A stretch of 42,009 nt of DNA from Streptococcus sp. LYSM12 (GTDB lineage: Bacteria; Bacillota; Bacilli; Lactobacillales; Streptococcaceae), in NCBI RefSeq assembly GCF_004569635.1, contig NZ_SPOZ01000024.1, positions 1 through 42,009 of the forward strand, in the 5' to 3' direction. This document shows, piece by piece, positions 33,797-41,795 of the stretch. The position numbers and the translations under genes were made by a program. Under the pieces are notes generated by a model. That model saw nothing but the letters and a program-made list of their open reading frames with translations, was not told the DNA's origin and did not search any database. Position 1 is the stretch's first letter, and every line of letters begins with the position of its first letter.

Positions 33797-36436
33797 ATGG
33801 ATAAAAATAGATTATTACTAATAGACGGTTCATCTGTAGCTTTCCGTGCATTCTTTGCACTCTACAATCAAATCGAACGCTTTAAGAGCCCGACTGGTCT
33901 CCATACTAATGCCATTTATGGATTTCACCTCATGCTTGACCACATGATGAAGCGAATCCAGCCAACCCATGTACTTGTGGCCTTTGATGCGGGTAAAACG
34001 ACCTTTCGCACAGAGATGTATGGTGACTATAAGGCAGGACGGGCCAAGACACCAGAAGAGTTCCGCGAGCAATTTCCTTTTATTCGTCAGATGCTAGAAG
34101 TCATGGGCATTTGCCACTATGACTTGGAGCGCTATGAGGCAGATGATATTATTGGAACCTTGGATAAAATAGCAGAGCGAACAGACGTTCCGTTCGATGT
34201 CACGATTGTTAGCGGCGATAAGGACTTGATTCAGCTGACAGATGAGAATACCATTGTTGAAATTTCTAAAAAAGGGGTGGCAGAATTTGAAGAATTTACT
34301 CCAGCCTACCTCATGGAAAAAATGGGCATTACACCAACCCAGTTCATCGATTTAAAAGCTCTCATGGGAGATAAATCAGATAATATTCCTGGCGTGACAA
34401 AAATCGGTGAGAAAACAGGTCTTAAACTTCTGACCACTTACGGGTCGCTTGATGGTATTTATGACAATATTGATAGCATGAAACCCTCCAAAATGAAGGA
34501 CAATCTGATTCAGGATAAGGAACAAGCCTTTCTCTCTCGAGCCTTAGCAACCATTGACACTCAGGCACCGATTACCATTGGTTTAGAAGATATTGCCTAT
34601 CAAGGACCAGAGCTAGAACAACTTGCGCGCTTCTATGAAGATATGGGCTTTAAAGCTCTTCGCGCCCAGCTCGGAAGTGAAGCAACTGCATCAACTGCTA
34701 GCAAGAATGACTTTGTAACAGTTGAAAAAATTGAAGCAGACATGCTTCATAAAGACCAATTTTTTCATTTTGAAATCTTTGGGGACAACTACCACAAGGA
34801 ACCGATTATCGCTCTAGCTTGGGGAGATGAGCAGACGATTTACGTAGGGGGAGAAGACTTACTCTCACAAGATATTTTGAAGGAGTTTCTGGCGAATACA
34901 GCGATTAAGACCTATGATTTTAAACGTAGTAAGGTTCTTCTTTCTCACTACGGTATTGATTTAGGGCTGGCAGCTTTTGATAGTCGTTTAGCAAAATATC
35001 TGCTGAACACTGTTGAAGATAATGAAATTGCAACTATTGCTATGCTTTACGGCCAGCATAGTTTGAATGGTGATGAAGTGATTTATGGCAAGGGGGCAAA
35101 ACGTGCGTTACCAGATCAAGAAAGCCTCTATCAACATTTGGCCAATAAACTAGCGGTACTGGTTGAAACTGAGCCAATCATGCGGACCAAGTTAGCTGAA
35201 AATCAGCAGTCAGATCTGCTCTTTGATATGGAATTACCACTCGCAAACGTCCTTGCCAAAATGGAAATGACAGGGATTAAGGTTGAAGCTGAGACTCTGA
35301 AAGCCATGCAGCTTGAAAATGATATCTTAATCGAACAGTTGACGCAGGAGATTTATACCTTGGCAGGTGAAGAGTTTAATATCAATTCGCCTAAGCAATT
35401 AGGGCATATTCTATTTGAGAAAATGGGATTGCCACTTGAATTTACAAAAAAGATTAAGACAGGCTATTCAACAGCTGTTGATGTCTTGGAAAGATTGGCA
35501 CCGATAGCACCGATAGTATCGAGGATTCTTGAATATCGTCAGATTACCAAGTTGCAATCCACTTATGTGGTTGGTCTGCAGGAATCCATTATGGAGGACG
35601 GGAAAATTCATACCCGTTATGTCCAAGACTTGACCCAGACAGGTCGTCTGTCCAGTACAGACCCTAACTTGCAGAATATCCCTGTTCGTCTAGAGCAAGG
35701 GCGTCTGATTCGTAAAGCCTTTATCCCAGAATGGGAAGATAGTGTTCTGCTTAGTTCGGATTATTCACAGATTGAATTGCGGATTTTGGCACATATTTCG
35801 CAGGATGAGCATTTGATTGAAGCATTCCGCCAAGGAGTTGACATCCATACTTCAACTGCTATGCGGGTCTTTGGGATTGAAAAGCCAGAAGATGTGACAG
35901 CTAATGACCGCCGCAATGCCAAGGCCGTAAACTTTGGAGTGGTCTACGGGATTTCAGACTTTGGTTTGTCCAATAATTTAGGGATTAGCCGTAAAGAAGC
36001 GAAAGCCTATATCGAGACCTATTTTGATCGTTTTCCAGGTATTAAGAACTATATGGAAAGTATAGTCCGTGAAGCACGTAACAAGGGTTATGTAGAAACT
36101 ATCTATCACCGCCGTAGGGAAATCCCAGATATCAATTCGCGCAATTTTAATGTTCGGAATTTTGCTGAGCGGACAGCTATCAATTCTCCCATTCAAGGAT
36201 CTGCAGCAGATATACTAAAGGTGGCCATGATTAATCTAGATAGGGCTATGTTAGAGGCTGGTTTGCGTACGCGGATGCTCTTGCAGGTGCATGATGAGAT
36301 TGTTCTTGAAGTGCCAAATGATGAATTGGCCACTATCCGCTCTATGGTTAAGGAAATTATGGAAGCAGCGGTTTCCCTCTCTGTTCCATTGATTGTTGAT
36401 GAAAATGCAGGTAAAACTTGGTATGAGGCTAAGTAG
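33797..36436 (+). CDS. polA: DNA polymerase I
   Basis: An 879-residue enzyme for Okazaki-fragment processing and repair synthesis. The N-terminal 5'-3' exonuclease domain (1-300) has LLLIDGSSVAFRAFF, YEADDIIGTL, VSGDKDL and LMGDKSDNIPGV. The middle domain resembles a 3'-5' exonuclease but reads FHFEIFGD where proofreading enzymes have D-x-E, so it is probably inactive, as is known for several Gram-positive Pol I. The polymerase domain has motif A (SSDYSQIELR), motif B (RRNAKAVNFGVVYG) and motif C (QVHDEIVLE). The ATG at 33797 gives the family-typical N-terminus MDKNRLLLIDGSS. A lipoprotein gene follows 11 bases after its stop. Confidence 0.97.
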   Translation: MDKNRLLLIDGSSVAFRAFFALYNQIERFKSPTGLHTNAIYGFHLMLDHMMKRIQPTHVLVAFDAGKTTFRTEMYGDYKAGRAKTPEEFREQFPFIRQMLEVMGICHYDLERYEADDIIGTLDKIAERTDVPFDVTIVSGDKDLIQLTDENTIVEISKKGVAEFEEFTPAYLMEKMGITPTQFIDLKALMGDKSDNIPGVTKIGEKTGLKLLTTYGSLDGIYDNIDSMKPSKMKDNLIQDKEQAFLSRALATIDTQAPITIGLEDIAYQGPELEQLARFYEDMGFKALRAQLGSEATASTASKNDFVTVEKIEADMLHKDQFFHFEIFGDNYHKEPIIALAWGDEQTIYVGGEDLLSQDILKEFLANTAIKTYDFKRSKVLLSHYGIDLGLAAFDSRLAKYLLNTVEDNEIATIAMLYGQHSLNGDEVIYGKGAKRALPDQESLYQHLANKLAVLVETEPIMRTKLAENQQSDLLFDMELPLANVLAKMEMTGIKVEAETLKAMQLENDILIEQLTQEIYTLAGEEFNINSPKQLGHILFEKMGLPLEFTKKIKTGYSTAVDVLERLAPIAPIVSRILEYRQITKLQSTYVVGLQESIMEDGKIHTRYVQDLTQTGRLSSTDPNLQNIPVRLEQGRLIRKAFIPEWEDSVLLSSDYSQIELRILAHISQDEHLIEAFRQGVDIHTSTAMRVFGIEKPEDVTANDRRNAKAVNFGVVYGISDFGLSNNLGISRKEAKAYIETYFDRFPGIKNYMESIVREARNKGYVETIYHRRREIPDINSRNFNVRNFAERTAINSPIQGSAADILKVAMINLDRAMLEAGLRTRMLLQVHDEIVLEVPNDELATIRSMVKEIMEAAVSLSVPLIVDENAGKTWYEAK

Positions 36437-36447
36437 AAAGGATAGTG

Positions 36448-37215
36448 ATGACGATGAAAAAGAGAGTTTTATATGTAGGAATAGCGACCCTACTCTGCTT
36501 ATCAGCCTGTGGCTCTAAGGAAGAAATAGAGTCATCTAATCCTGTAATAGAAAAAAATATATGGGAGCAGAGTCAGTCAACGACAGGAGTCATCGAGTTT
36601 CAGAAACTTGCAGAAGCAGAGGCTCGTGCCTTTGAAACGACTAAGGAGCAAGAAAAACTCTATTCTGCTAAGAATGGTGTGATGAAAACTGTTGGAGTTG
36701 GAGATGGTACAGAAGAAGAAGTGTCGTATCGTCCCTATCAAATACCAGATAGTTGGCAACCCGACCAGGTAGATGGAGGGACGCAACCGATGAATTATAT
36801 CTATAGGGTCTCTGAGAATGGATTAAAAATGGGTGTGCAGCTATATACTCTAAACGCCTATCAGACTTCACCTCTTTCAGGTGGAGAAATCATGAAGAAA
36901 GAAGAAGTGACGCAAGGCTTGAAAGCAGACGGTCAGGACTTTATTCAGGAGACGAGTATTTCCATCAATGATCAGGAATGGCAGGTGGGTTATGAGGTAA
37001 AGCCTGAAAACAAGGCTGCTAAAATCACCTTTTATCGCCTGGAAGATACAGGTAATTTTGATGATTCTGTCATCGTGGGATCTGTTGTCTACCCTCTTTC
37101 CTCGGAGTATTTAAACCAGGAAGAGACGGTGATGACCACCGTTTCCCAACTCAAGACTATCTTGTATCAGGTAGCGGCCAATCGACAGACAGAAATTGTA
37201 GCGGTAACACCTTAA
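36448..37215 (+). CDS. Putative lipoprotein of unknown function
   Basis: A 255-residue exported protein. The signal peptide MTMKKRVLYVGIATLLC ends in the lipobox LSAC (Cys21), so it is likely diacylated and anchored to the outer face of the membrane. The mature part is hydrophilic, with no repeats or domains I recognise; it has an internal RPYQIPDSWQPDQ segment and a C-terminal helix-like stretch. ATG at 36448 lies 5 bases after AAAGGA; GTG 36445 is too close and ATG 36454 is also possible. It is probably co-transcribed with polA, though a functional link is not evident. Confidence 0.75.
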   Translation: MTMKKRVLYVGIATLLCLSACGSKEEIESSNPVIEKNIWEQSQSTTGVIEFQKLAEAEARAFETTKEQEKLYSAKNGVMKTVGVGDGTEEEVSYRPYQIPDSWQPDQVDGGTQPMNYIYRVSENGLKMGVQLYTLNAYQTSPLSGGEIMKKEEVTQGLKADGQDFIQETSISINDQEWQVGYEVKPENKAAKITFYRLEDTGNFDDSVIVGSVVYPLSSEYLNQEETVMTTVSQLKTILYQVAANRQTEIVAVTP

Positions 37216-37369
37216 AAATGTTCAGGCTTCGACTTTTTCACTCTTAGGCAGGAAGATGTTGAAGTATACGCACAATCAATTTTAGTGCAGTGGTTGATTG
37301 GCAAATTGGGTCGTGTTTTACTTCCCAATAGGGTCTAATCAACTGTGCAGGGGTGGACTAAAACAGTCA

Positions 37370-37475
37370 ATTCCCAGACTATTTCGGCCCGAACTTAGAA
37401 TGTAAGAAGTCTGGCAAAACCGAACTCTTTTTTCTACCCGTCGCCTTCTTTCCCGTTCCCAACCCTTTGCCATTC
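37370..37475 (-). repeat. Partial composite repeat (inverted)
   Basis: Imperfect reverse complement of about 18170-18265 (and of the twin at 17810-17905): AAGAGTTCGGTTTT..., GAAATAGTCTGGGAATTGAC. The rest of 37216-37660 holds a hairpin GTTGATT/AATCAAC with inner TTGGG/CCCAA (about 37292-37341) and no gene. Confidence 0.55.
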
Positions 37476-37668
37476 TGAAAGCTCGTCAGATATTGATGTT
37501 TATAGGGGATCAGTCGCTTATCTATTTTTATTGTGACAGTTTTACAAAATAAAAAATGCTACTTTAATAAAGTTTATAGATGGATTGGCATCTATACTTT
37601 TTTCAGGCCTAGGCAGAAAAAGAGGATGAAACCAAGCTCTTTCTTGTTCTCTTTTTTCTGTAAAAACG

Positions 37669-37677
37669 TGGTATAAT
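37669..37677 (+). promoter_or_regulatory. Extended -10 promoter for the dCMP deaminase gene
   Basis: TGGTATAAT, 29 bases before the ATG at 37707, with AGGAGG at 37694-37699 as the ribosome site. Confidence 0.65.
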
Positions 37678-37706
37678 AGGGGAAAGATCTATGAGGAGGA
37701 TAGGAA

Positions 37707-38174
37707 ATGTCGGACAAACGCTTAGCATGGGATGAATACTTTGCAACGCAGGCACTCTTGATTGCCAATCGTGCGACTTGTAAACGAGCTAAGGTTGGTG
37801 CAGTCCTTGTGAAAGACAACAAGGTTGTGGCAACAGGCTATAATGGTTCTGTCTCAGGGACGGAGCATTGCTTGGATCAGGAATGCCTGGTGGTGGATGG
37901 TCATTGTGTGCGCACCTTGCATGCCGAGGTCAATGCTATTTTACAAGGAGCAGAGCGGGGTATTCCCAAAGGCTTTACGGCCTACGTAACTCATTTTCCT
38001 TGCCTTAATTGTTCCAAACAGCTTCTCCAAGTGGGTTGCAAGCGCGTGGTCTATATCAATGAGTACCGGATAGATGACTATGCTAAATACCTCTATCAAG
38101 AAAAAAATTGTGAACTCGTTCATCTACAGATTGAAAAGGTGAGGGAGGCGATTGCTCAGACGGATTGGATTTGA
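37707..38174 (+). CDS. comEB: Deoxycytidylate (dCMP) deaminase, ComEB-like
   Basis: A 155-residue zinc enzyme converting dCMP to dUMP for thymidylate synthesis. The cytidine-deaminase fold shows the zinc ligands and catalytic Glu in HAEVNAI and the second ligand pair in PCLNCSKQLL. AKVGAVLVKDNKVVATGYNG is the typical second strand-helix unit. The name comEB comes from the B. subtilis late competence operon, but the protein is not needed for DNA uptake. It stands alone here with its own extended -10 promoter; a 105-bp element begins right after the stop. Confidence 0.93.
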   Translation: MSDKRLAWDEYFATQALLIANRATCKRAKVGAVLVKDNKVVATGYNGSVSGTEHCLDQECLVVDGHCVRTLHAEVNAILQGAERGIPKGFTAYVTHFPCLNCSKQLLQVGCKRVVYINEYRIDDYAKYLYQEKNCELVHLQIEKVREAIAQTDWI

Positions 38175-38282
38175 TGTAGCCATTTCGTTTATCTTTTATT
38201 CCTTTGTTTAACCCGCTTTGCCGTATTCTAGTACAGCCTGCAGCTCCTTGCCTAGTACTAAAAGCAAACGAAAAGACTATAG
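38175..38282 (+). repeat. 105-bp MITE-like element, copy 8
   Basis: Forward copy (TGTAGCCATTTCGTTT ... GCAAACGAAAAGACTATA) starting at the base after the comEB stop; it may serve as that gene's 3' end. 38283-38411 shows no gene. Confidence 0.8.
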
Positions 38283-38411
38283 TAGCACCTATCCAATTTT
38301 TTATATGAACTGAGCAGGGAGTATCGTCAATCAAATGGACGATGTTAAGCTTGAGCCTAAACGTTGGAAAACACGCTGAATCTAGTGGCTCTGTTCGTCT
38401 GAACATAGAAA

Positions 38412-38466
38412 TAAGAGAGTGAGGGAATCAGGACTTCGGAGTCATGGTTTCCTTACTCTCTTTTTT
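38412..38466 (+). terminator. Intrinsic terminator upstream of metK
   Basis: AAGAGAGTGAGG ... CCTTACTCTCTT stem with an inner GACT-tcgg-AGTC helix (UUCG-type tetraloop), then TTTTTT. The nearest upstream gene ends 238 bases earlier. Confidence 0.85.
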
Positions 38467-38515
38467 GTATGGACTTTAAAATTGACTCAAAAAATCTGAA
38501 ATATCTTTCTAAACA

Positions 38516-38524
38516 TGGTATACT
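38516..38524 (+). promoter_or_regulatory. Extended -10 promoter for metK
   Basis: TGGTATACT; the predicted start point (about 38530) coincides with the first base pair of the riboswitch aptamer. No well-spaced -35 is seen. Confidence 0.65.
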
Positions 38525-38529
38525 AAAGA

Positions 38530-38589
38530 AGTTATAAGTCCCGAAAAGGCGATTGTTCATGAAGATTGGATAATCGGTGCTTTGTAACT
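38530..38589 (+). promoter_or_regulatory. S-MK box (SAM-III) riboswitch aptamer for metK
   Basis: AGTTATAAG (38530-38538) pairs with CTTTGTAACT (38580-38589). An inner CGATT/AATCG helix (38550-38554, 38572-38576) lies inside, and the conserved GTCCCGAAAAGG strand holds GTCCC at 38538-38542. This matches the S-MK box found before metK in Lactobacillales, where SAM binding pairs the anti-SD strand with the metK ribosome site. The partner GGGAC lies at 39028-39032, just before the metK start. S-MK control acts on translation. The linker between the two halves is about 430 nt here. Confidence 0.82.
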
Positions 38590-38599
38590 TTTAACTTGG

Positions 38600-39020
38600 C
38601 AAGAATGTCGGTAGCACAGCTACACGTCATTGTATGGCAGCCGCTATCTGCGGTTAGCCTAGCCAACTTACTAGAGTGAGAAAGGTCTTGATGTTGAATC
38701 CCTTTCCCGCTCGTCGTAACTGTGCTAAGAAAATCGACTTCCAGCTCGCAGGCTTTTCATGGTTGACACTATTTACGGAAATCCTAAGCGCCTTACTAGC
38801 TTTTCCCAGCGAAACGATTGGGAAAAACGTCGTGACCTAGGTGTTTAGTCAAGTCGATCGTAATCGATCTGTCATTCGGCGGAGTGCTTAACTAACTGAC
38901 TAGAGTGAGGAGTTCCTACTATCTCGTTGTCTGGGAATGGTGCTACTCCTTGCTCGGCTTTATCTATGGAATGTAGGCAAGCGGGAGAGTAGGCAGTTGT
39001 TTTTCTAGTATCAATTTTAT
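38600..39020 (+). ncRNA. Structured linker RNA inside the metK leader
   Basis: About 430 nt without a gene but rich in pairing: TAGCACAG/CTGTGCTA (about 38612 with 38726), CCGC/GCGG, GAGTGAGAAAGG...CCTTTCCCGCTC, TTTTCCCA/TGGGAAAA (about 38800-38825), ATCGACTT/AAGTCGAT and GAGTGAGGAGT...ACTCCTTGCTC. I checked by eye for RNase P and tmRNA hallmarks and found none. It may be a separate RNA, or a folded spacer that brings the riboswitch halves together. Confidence 0.45.
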
Positions 39021-39038
39021 TTAAAGGGGGACATGAAG

Positions 39039-40232
39039 ATGTCAGAACGTAAACTTTTCACTTCTGAATCGGTATCTGAGGGACATCCGGATAAGATTGC
39101 GGATCAGATTTCTGATGCGATTTTAGATGCGATTTTAGAGCAGGACAGTGAAGCTCATGTGGCAGCCGAAACAGCTGTTTATACAGGCTCTGTCCATGTG
39201 TTTGGAGAAATCTCAACGACGGCCTATGTCGATATTAACCGTGTGGTTCGTGATACGATTGCAGAGATTGGCTACACCAATACGGAATATGGATTTTCAG
39301 CTGAAACAGTAGGGGTCCATCCCTCCTTGGTAGAACAGTCACCAGATATTGCTCAAGGAGTTAATGAGGCCTTGGAAATCCGGGAGAACTCAGACCAAGA
39401 TCCACTCGATCAGATTGGGGCTGGTGATCAAGGGTTAATGTTTGGTTTTGCTGTGGATGAAACACCTGAATTGATGCCACTACCGATTTCACTTAGTCAT
39501 CAGTTGGTTAAAAAATTGGCAGATTTGAGAAAGTCCGGTATGATTACCTATCTCCGTCCAGATGCTAAAAGTCAGGTTACAGTTGAATATGATGAAGAGA
39601 ACCAACCCTTGCGTGTTGATACCGTGGTCATCTCAACCCAGCATGACCCAGAAGTGAGTCAAGAAATCATTCGTAAAGACATCATCGAACAAGTCATTCA
39701 AACGGTTATTCCAGCCCATTATCTGGATGAGCAGACTAAGTATTTTATCAATCCGACAGGTCGATTTGTCATCGGAGGACCGCAGGGAGACTCCGGCTTG
39801 ACTGGTCGTAAAATCATTGTGGATACCTATGGCGGTTATTCACGCCATGGTGGTGGTGCTTTTTCTGGGAAAGATGCAACCAAGGTCGATCGTTCAGCCT
39901 CTTATGCAGCGCGTTATATCGCTAAAAATATCGTCGCAGCGGGTCTTGCTAAGAAAGCAGAAGTTCAATTAGCTTATGCAATTGGAGTAGCGCATCCTGT
40001 ATCAGTGCGAATTGACACATTTGGAACGAGTAGAGTTGCAGAAAGTCGCCTTGAGGCAGCTGTTCGGGAGTTATTTGACCTCCGTCCAGCAGGCATTATC
40101 CAAATGCTGGATTTGAAACGCCCGATTTACCGTCAAACAGCAGCCTATGGTCATATGGGACGGACCGATATTGACCTGCCTTGGGAGCGGGTGGATAAGG
40201 TAGAAGCGCTAAAAAATATCCTCAAAGCTTAA
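39039..40232 (+). CDS. metK: S-adenosylmethionine synthetase
   Basis: A 397-residue enzyme making SAM from ATP and methionine. Motifs: GHPDK at residues 15-19 (ATP/methionine site), GAGDQG from residue 127 (ATP), and the glycine-rich GGGAFSGKD loop for triphosphate handling. The ATG at 39039 is preferred because AAAGGGGG ends 8 bases before it; the ATG at 39033 is only 2 bases from that site. The ribosome site is the sequestered strand of the S-MK riboswitch, so translation should fall when SAM is high. A terminator follows directly. Confidence 0.97.
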   Translation: MSERKLFTSESVSEGHPDKIADQISDAILDAILEQDSEAHVAAETAVYTGSVHVFGEISTTAYVDINRVVRDTIAEIGYTNTEYGFSAETVGVHPSLVEQSPDIAQGVNEALEIRENSDQDPLDQIGAGDQGLMFGFAVDETPELMPLPISLSHQLVKKLADLRKSGMITYLRPDAKSQVTVEYDEENQPLRVDTVVISTQHDPEVSQEIIRKDIIEQVIQTVIPAHYLDEQTKYFINPTGRFVIGGPQGDSGLTGRKIIVDTYGGYSRHGGGAFSGKDATKVDRSASYAARYIAKNIVAAGLAKKAEVQLAYAIGVAHPVSVRIDTFGTSRVAESRLEAAVRELFDLRPAGIIQMLDLKRPIYRQTAAYGHMGRTDIDLPWERVDKVEALKNILKA

Positions 40233-40237
40233 ATCAG

Positions 40238-40289
40238 AGAGTGGGAGTCAGTCATCATTTCAAAGAATTGATTGTCCCACTCTTTATTT
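40238..40289 (+). terminator. Intrinsic terminator after metK
   Basis: Perfect 9-bp stem AGAGTGGGA / TCCCACTCT with a 28-base loop that can pair further, then TTTATTTG. Confidence 0.8.
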
Positions 40290-40311
40290 GTAGTTTGGGG
40301 GATTAAGACTA

Positions 40312-40408
40312 CTATAGTCTTTTAGTTTGCTTTGGGTACTAGGCAAGGAGCTGCAGGCTGTACCAGAGTGCGGCAAAGCGGGTTAACAAAGTCACAAAAG
40401 TTGATATA
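40312..40408 (-). repeat. 105-bp MITE-like element, copy 9
   Basis: Reverse orientation, with a damaged right end (TCACAAAAGTTGATATAG). It lies head to tail with the next copy. Confidence 0.7.
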
Positions 40409-40512
40409 GCCGTTTCGTTTATTTTTAGTACTAGGCAAGGAGTCGCAGGTAGTACTGGAGTACAGCAAGACGAGTGAACGAAGTAATAAAAATATAAACG
40501 AAATGACTATAA
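40404..40512 (-). repeat. 105-bp MITE-like element, copy 10
   Basis: Reverse orientation, full length (TATAGCCGTTTCGTTT ... AAACGAAATGACTATA), touching copy 9. 40513-40620 shows no gene. Confidence 0.75.
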
Positions 40513-40620
40513 CAGCAAAACTCTTCCACTTTTAACAGGGCAGAGATTTAGGGGGATACAGGTGTTCTAGTCTTGGTGACGTTTGACACCATATCCACTG
40601 GGTCGATGATAGGTCTTAAT

Positions 40621-40655
40621 GAGGTAATTACTCTTGTTCTTACCTCTTTTCTTTT
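40621..40655 (+). terminator. Intrinsic terminator upstream of the PHP gene
   Basis: GAGGTAA / TTACCTC stem, 12-base loop, then TTTTCTTTT. Confidence 0.65.
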
Positions 40656-40665
40656 ACCTCAAATA

Positions 40666-40674
40666 TGATATACT
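40666..40674 (+). promoter_or_regulatory. Extended -10 promoter for the PHP-family gene
   Basis: TGATATACT. The roughly 80-nt leader that follows contains a hairpin AGGCCA (40690-40695) / TGGCCT (40717-40722) and the ribosome site AAAGGAG at 40750-40756. Confidence 0.6.
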
Positions 40675-40761
40675 AAAATAAAGAATAGTAGGCCAAAGAT
40701 GGTCAGGGAACTTCGCTGGCCTAGACATCTAATTGGGATTTCCAAATTAAAGGAGAAAAGC

Positions 40762-41502
40762 ATGCGGGATAATCATTTACATACCTATTTTTCTTATGAT
40801 GCCGAAGCACGATTTGAAGATTATTTAACGATTTACGAGGGAGAGATTGTGACGACAGAACACTTTGATTTGTCCAATCCCTATCTAGGTGGTCCTCGTG
40901 ATGATGTGCCAGACTACCAGGCTTACACTGAACAAATTGCATGTTTGAACCGACAATATGGCAATCGAATCAAAAAGGGAATTGAAATTGGCTATTATGC
41001 ACCTCGAGAAGCAGATACGCTGGCTTATCTAGAGGGGAAAGACTTTGATTTGAAACTATTATCGGTACACCACAATGGTAGCTTTGATTACTTGGAAGAT
41101 GAGGTTTTATCTCTAGATCGAAACGAGCATATCGTGGCGTATTTGCAAGAGATAGAACGAGCCATCGAACGGATTCCAGCAGATGTGTTAGCACATTTTG
41201 ATTATGGTTTTAGGAGATTATCTCTTACTGTTGACGAGTTGCGAGAATTTGAGCCAAATCTACGTACTCTCTTTCAAAAGATGATGGACTATCACTTGGC
41301 TTTTGAGTTAAATAGTAAGTCCATGTACTTGTATGACAATGAGCCCCTCTATCTCTATGCCCTTTCTATTTTGCAGGAAATGGGCTGTAAGCGCTATTCA
41401 ATCGGTTCAGATGGGCATTATCAACGACATTTTCGATTACAATTTGACCGTATCAAGCAAATCTTGGACGACTATGGTATTCAAGAAGAGTGGTTGGTAT
41501 AG
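40762..41502 (+). CDS. hisK: PHP-domain phosphatase, histidinol-phosphatase (HisK/HisJ) family
   Basis: A 246-residue cytosolic metal-dependent phosphoesterase. PHP-domain metal ligands are visible: DNHLHTYFSYDAE at the start, KGIEIGYY, LSVHHNGSFDY, LAHFDYGFR and the last motif IGSDGHYQRHF. These match HisJ/HisK histidinol-phosphate phosphatases. In a streptococcus that may lack histidine synthesis the real substrate could differ. ATG at 40762 is chosen for its AAAGGAG 5 bases upstream and because the protein then begins at the first metal motif; 21 more open codons upstream overlap the leader hairpin. No other his genes are nearby. Confidence 0.82.
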   Translation: MRDNHLHTYFSYDAEARFEDYLTIYEGEIVTTEHFDLSNPYLGGPRDDVPDYQAYTEQIACLNRQYGNRIKKGIEIGYYAPREADTLAYLEGKDFDLKLLSVHHNGSFDYLEDEVLSLDRNEHIVAYLQEIERAIERIPADVLAHFDYGFRRLSLTVDELREFEPNLRTLFQKMMDYHLAFELNSKSMYLYDNEPLYLYALSILQEMGCKRYSIGSDGHYQRHFRLQFDRIKQILDDYGIQEEWLV

Positions 41503-41525
41503 TGCTTGTTTGGCTTACGACTCCT

Positions 41526-41634
41526 ATATAGTCCTTTCGTTTCTCTTTTATCACTTCGTTCACTCGCTTTGCCGTACTCTCGTACAGCCTGTAGCTCCTT
41601 GCCTAGTACTAAAAGCAAACGAAAAAACGATAAT
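41526..41634 (+). repeat. 105-bp MITE-like element, copy 11
   Basis: Forward copy, TATATAGTCCTTTCGTTT ... AAACGAAAAAACGATAA, 23 bases after the previous gene; the right end is slightly altered. Confidence 0.75.
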
Positions 41635-41688
41635 AGAGCTAGTTAAAAACTTTCTTTGCTTGTATATCCCTTGGCTTGTGTTTAGTAG

Positions 41689-41783
41689 TATAGTCCTTTC
41701 GTTTCTCTTTTATTCCTTCGTTCACTCTCCAGTACAGCCTGCAGCTCCTTGCCTAGTACTAAAAGTAAACTAAAAGACTATAT
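41689..41783 (+). repeat. 105-bp MITE-like element, copy 12
   Basis: Forward copy with about 10 bases missing in the middle, ending AAACTAAAAGACTATA, 12 bases before the IS terminal repeat. Confidence 0.75.
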
Positions 41784-41795
41784 CAGAATGATATA

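Noticed and set aside
33583..33798. 71-codon minus-strand frame before polA
   Set aside because: It spans two terminator hairpins and the polA promoter, and no ribosome site was found.
38600..39020. RNase P RNA or tmRNA
   Set aside because: The conserved hallmarks of either RNA are absent by eye; the region lies within the metK leader.
41333..41773. 146-codon frame running from hisK into the repeats
   Set aside because: It is out of frame with the conserved gene and continues through two 105-bp elements.
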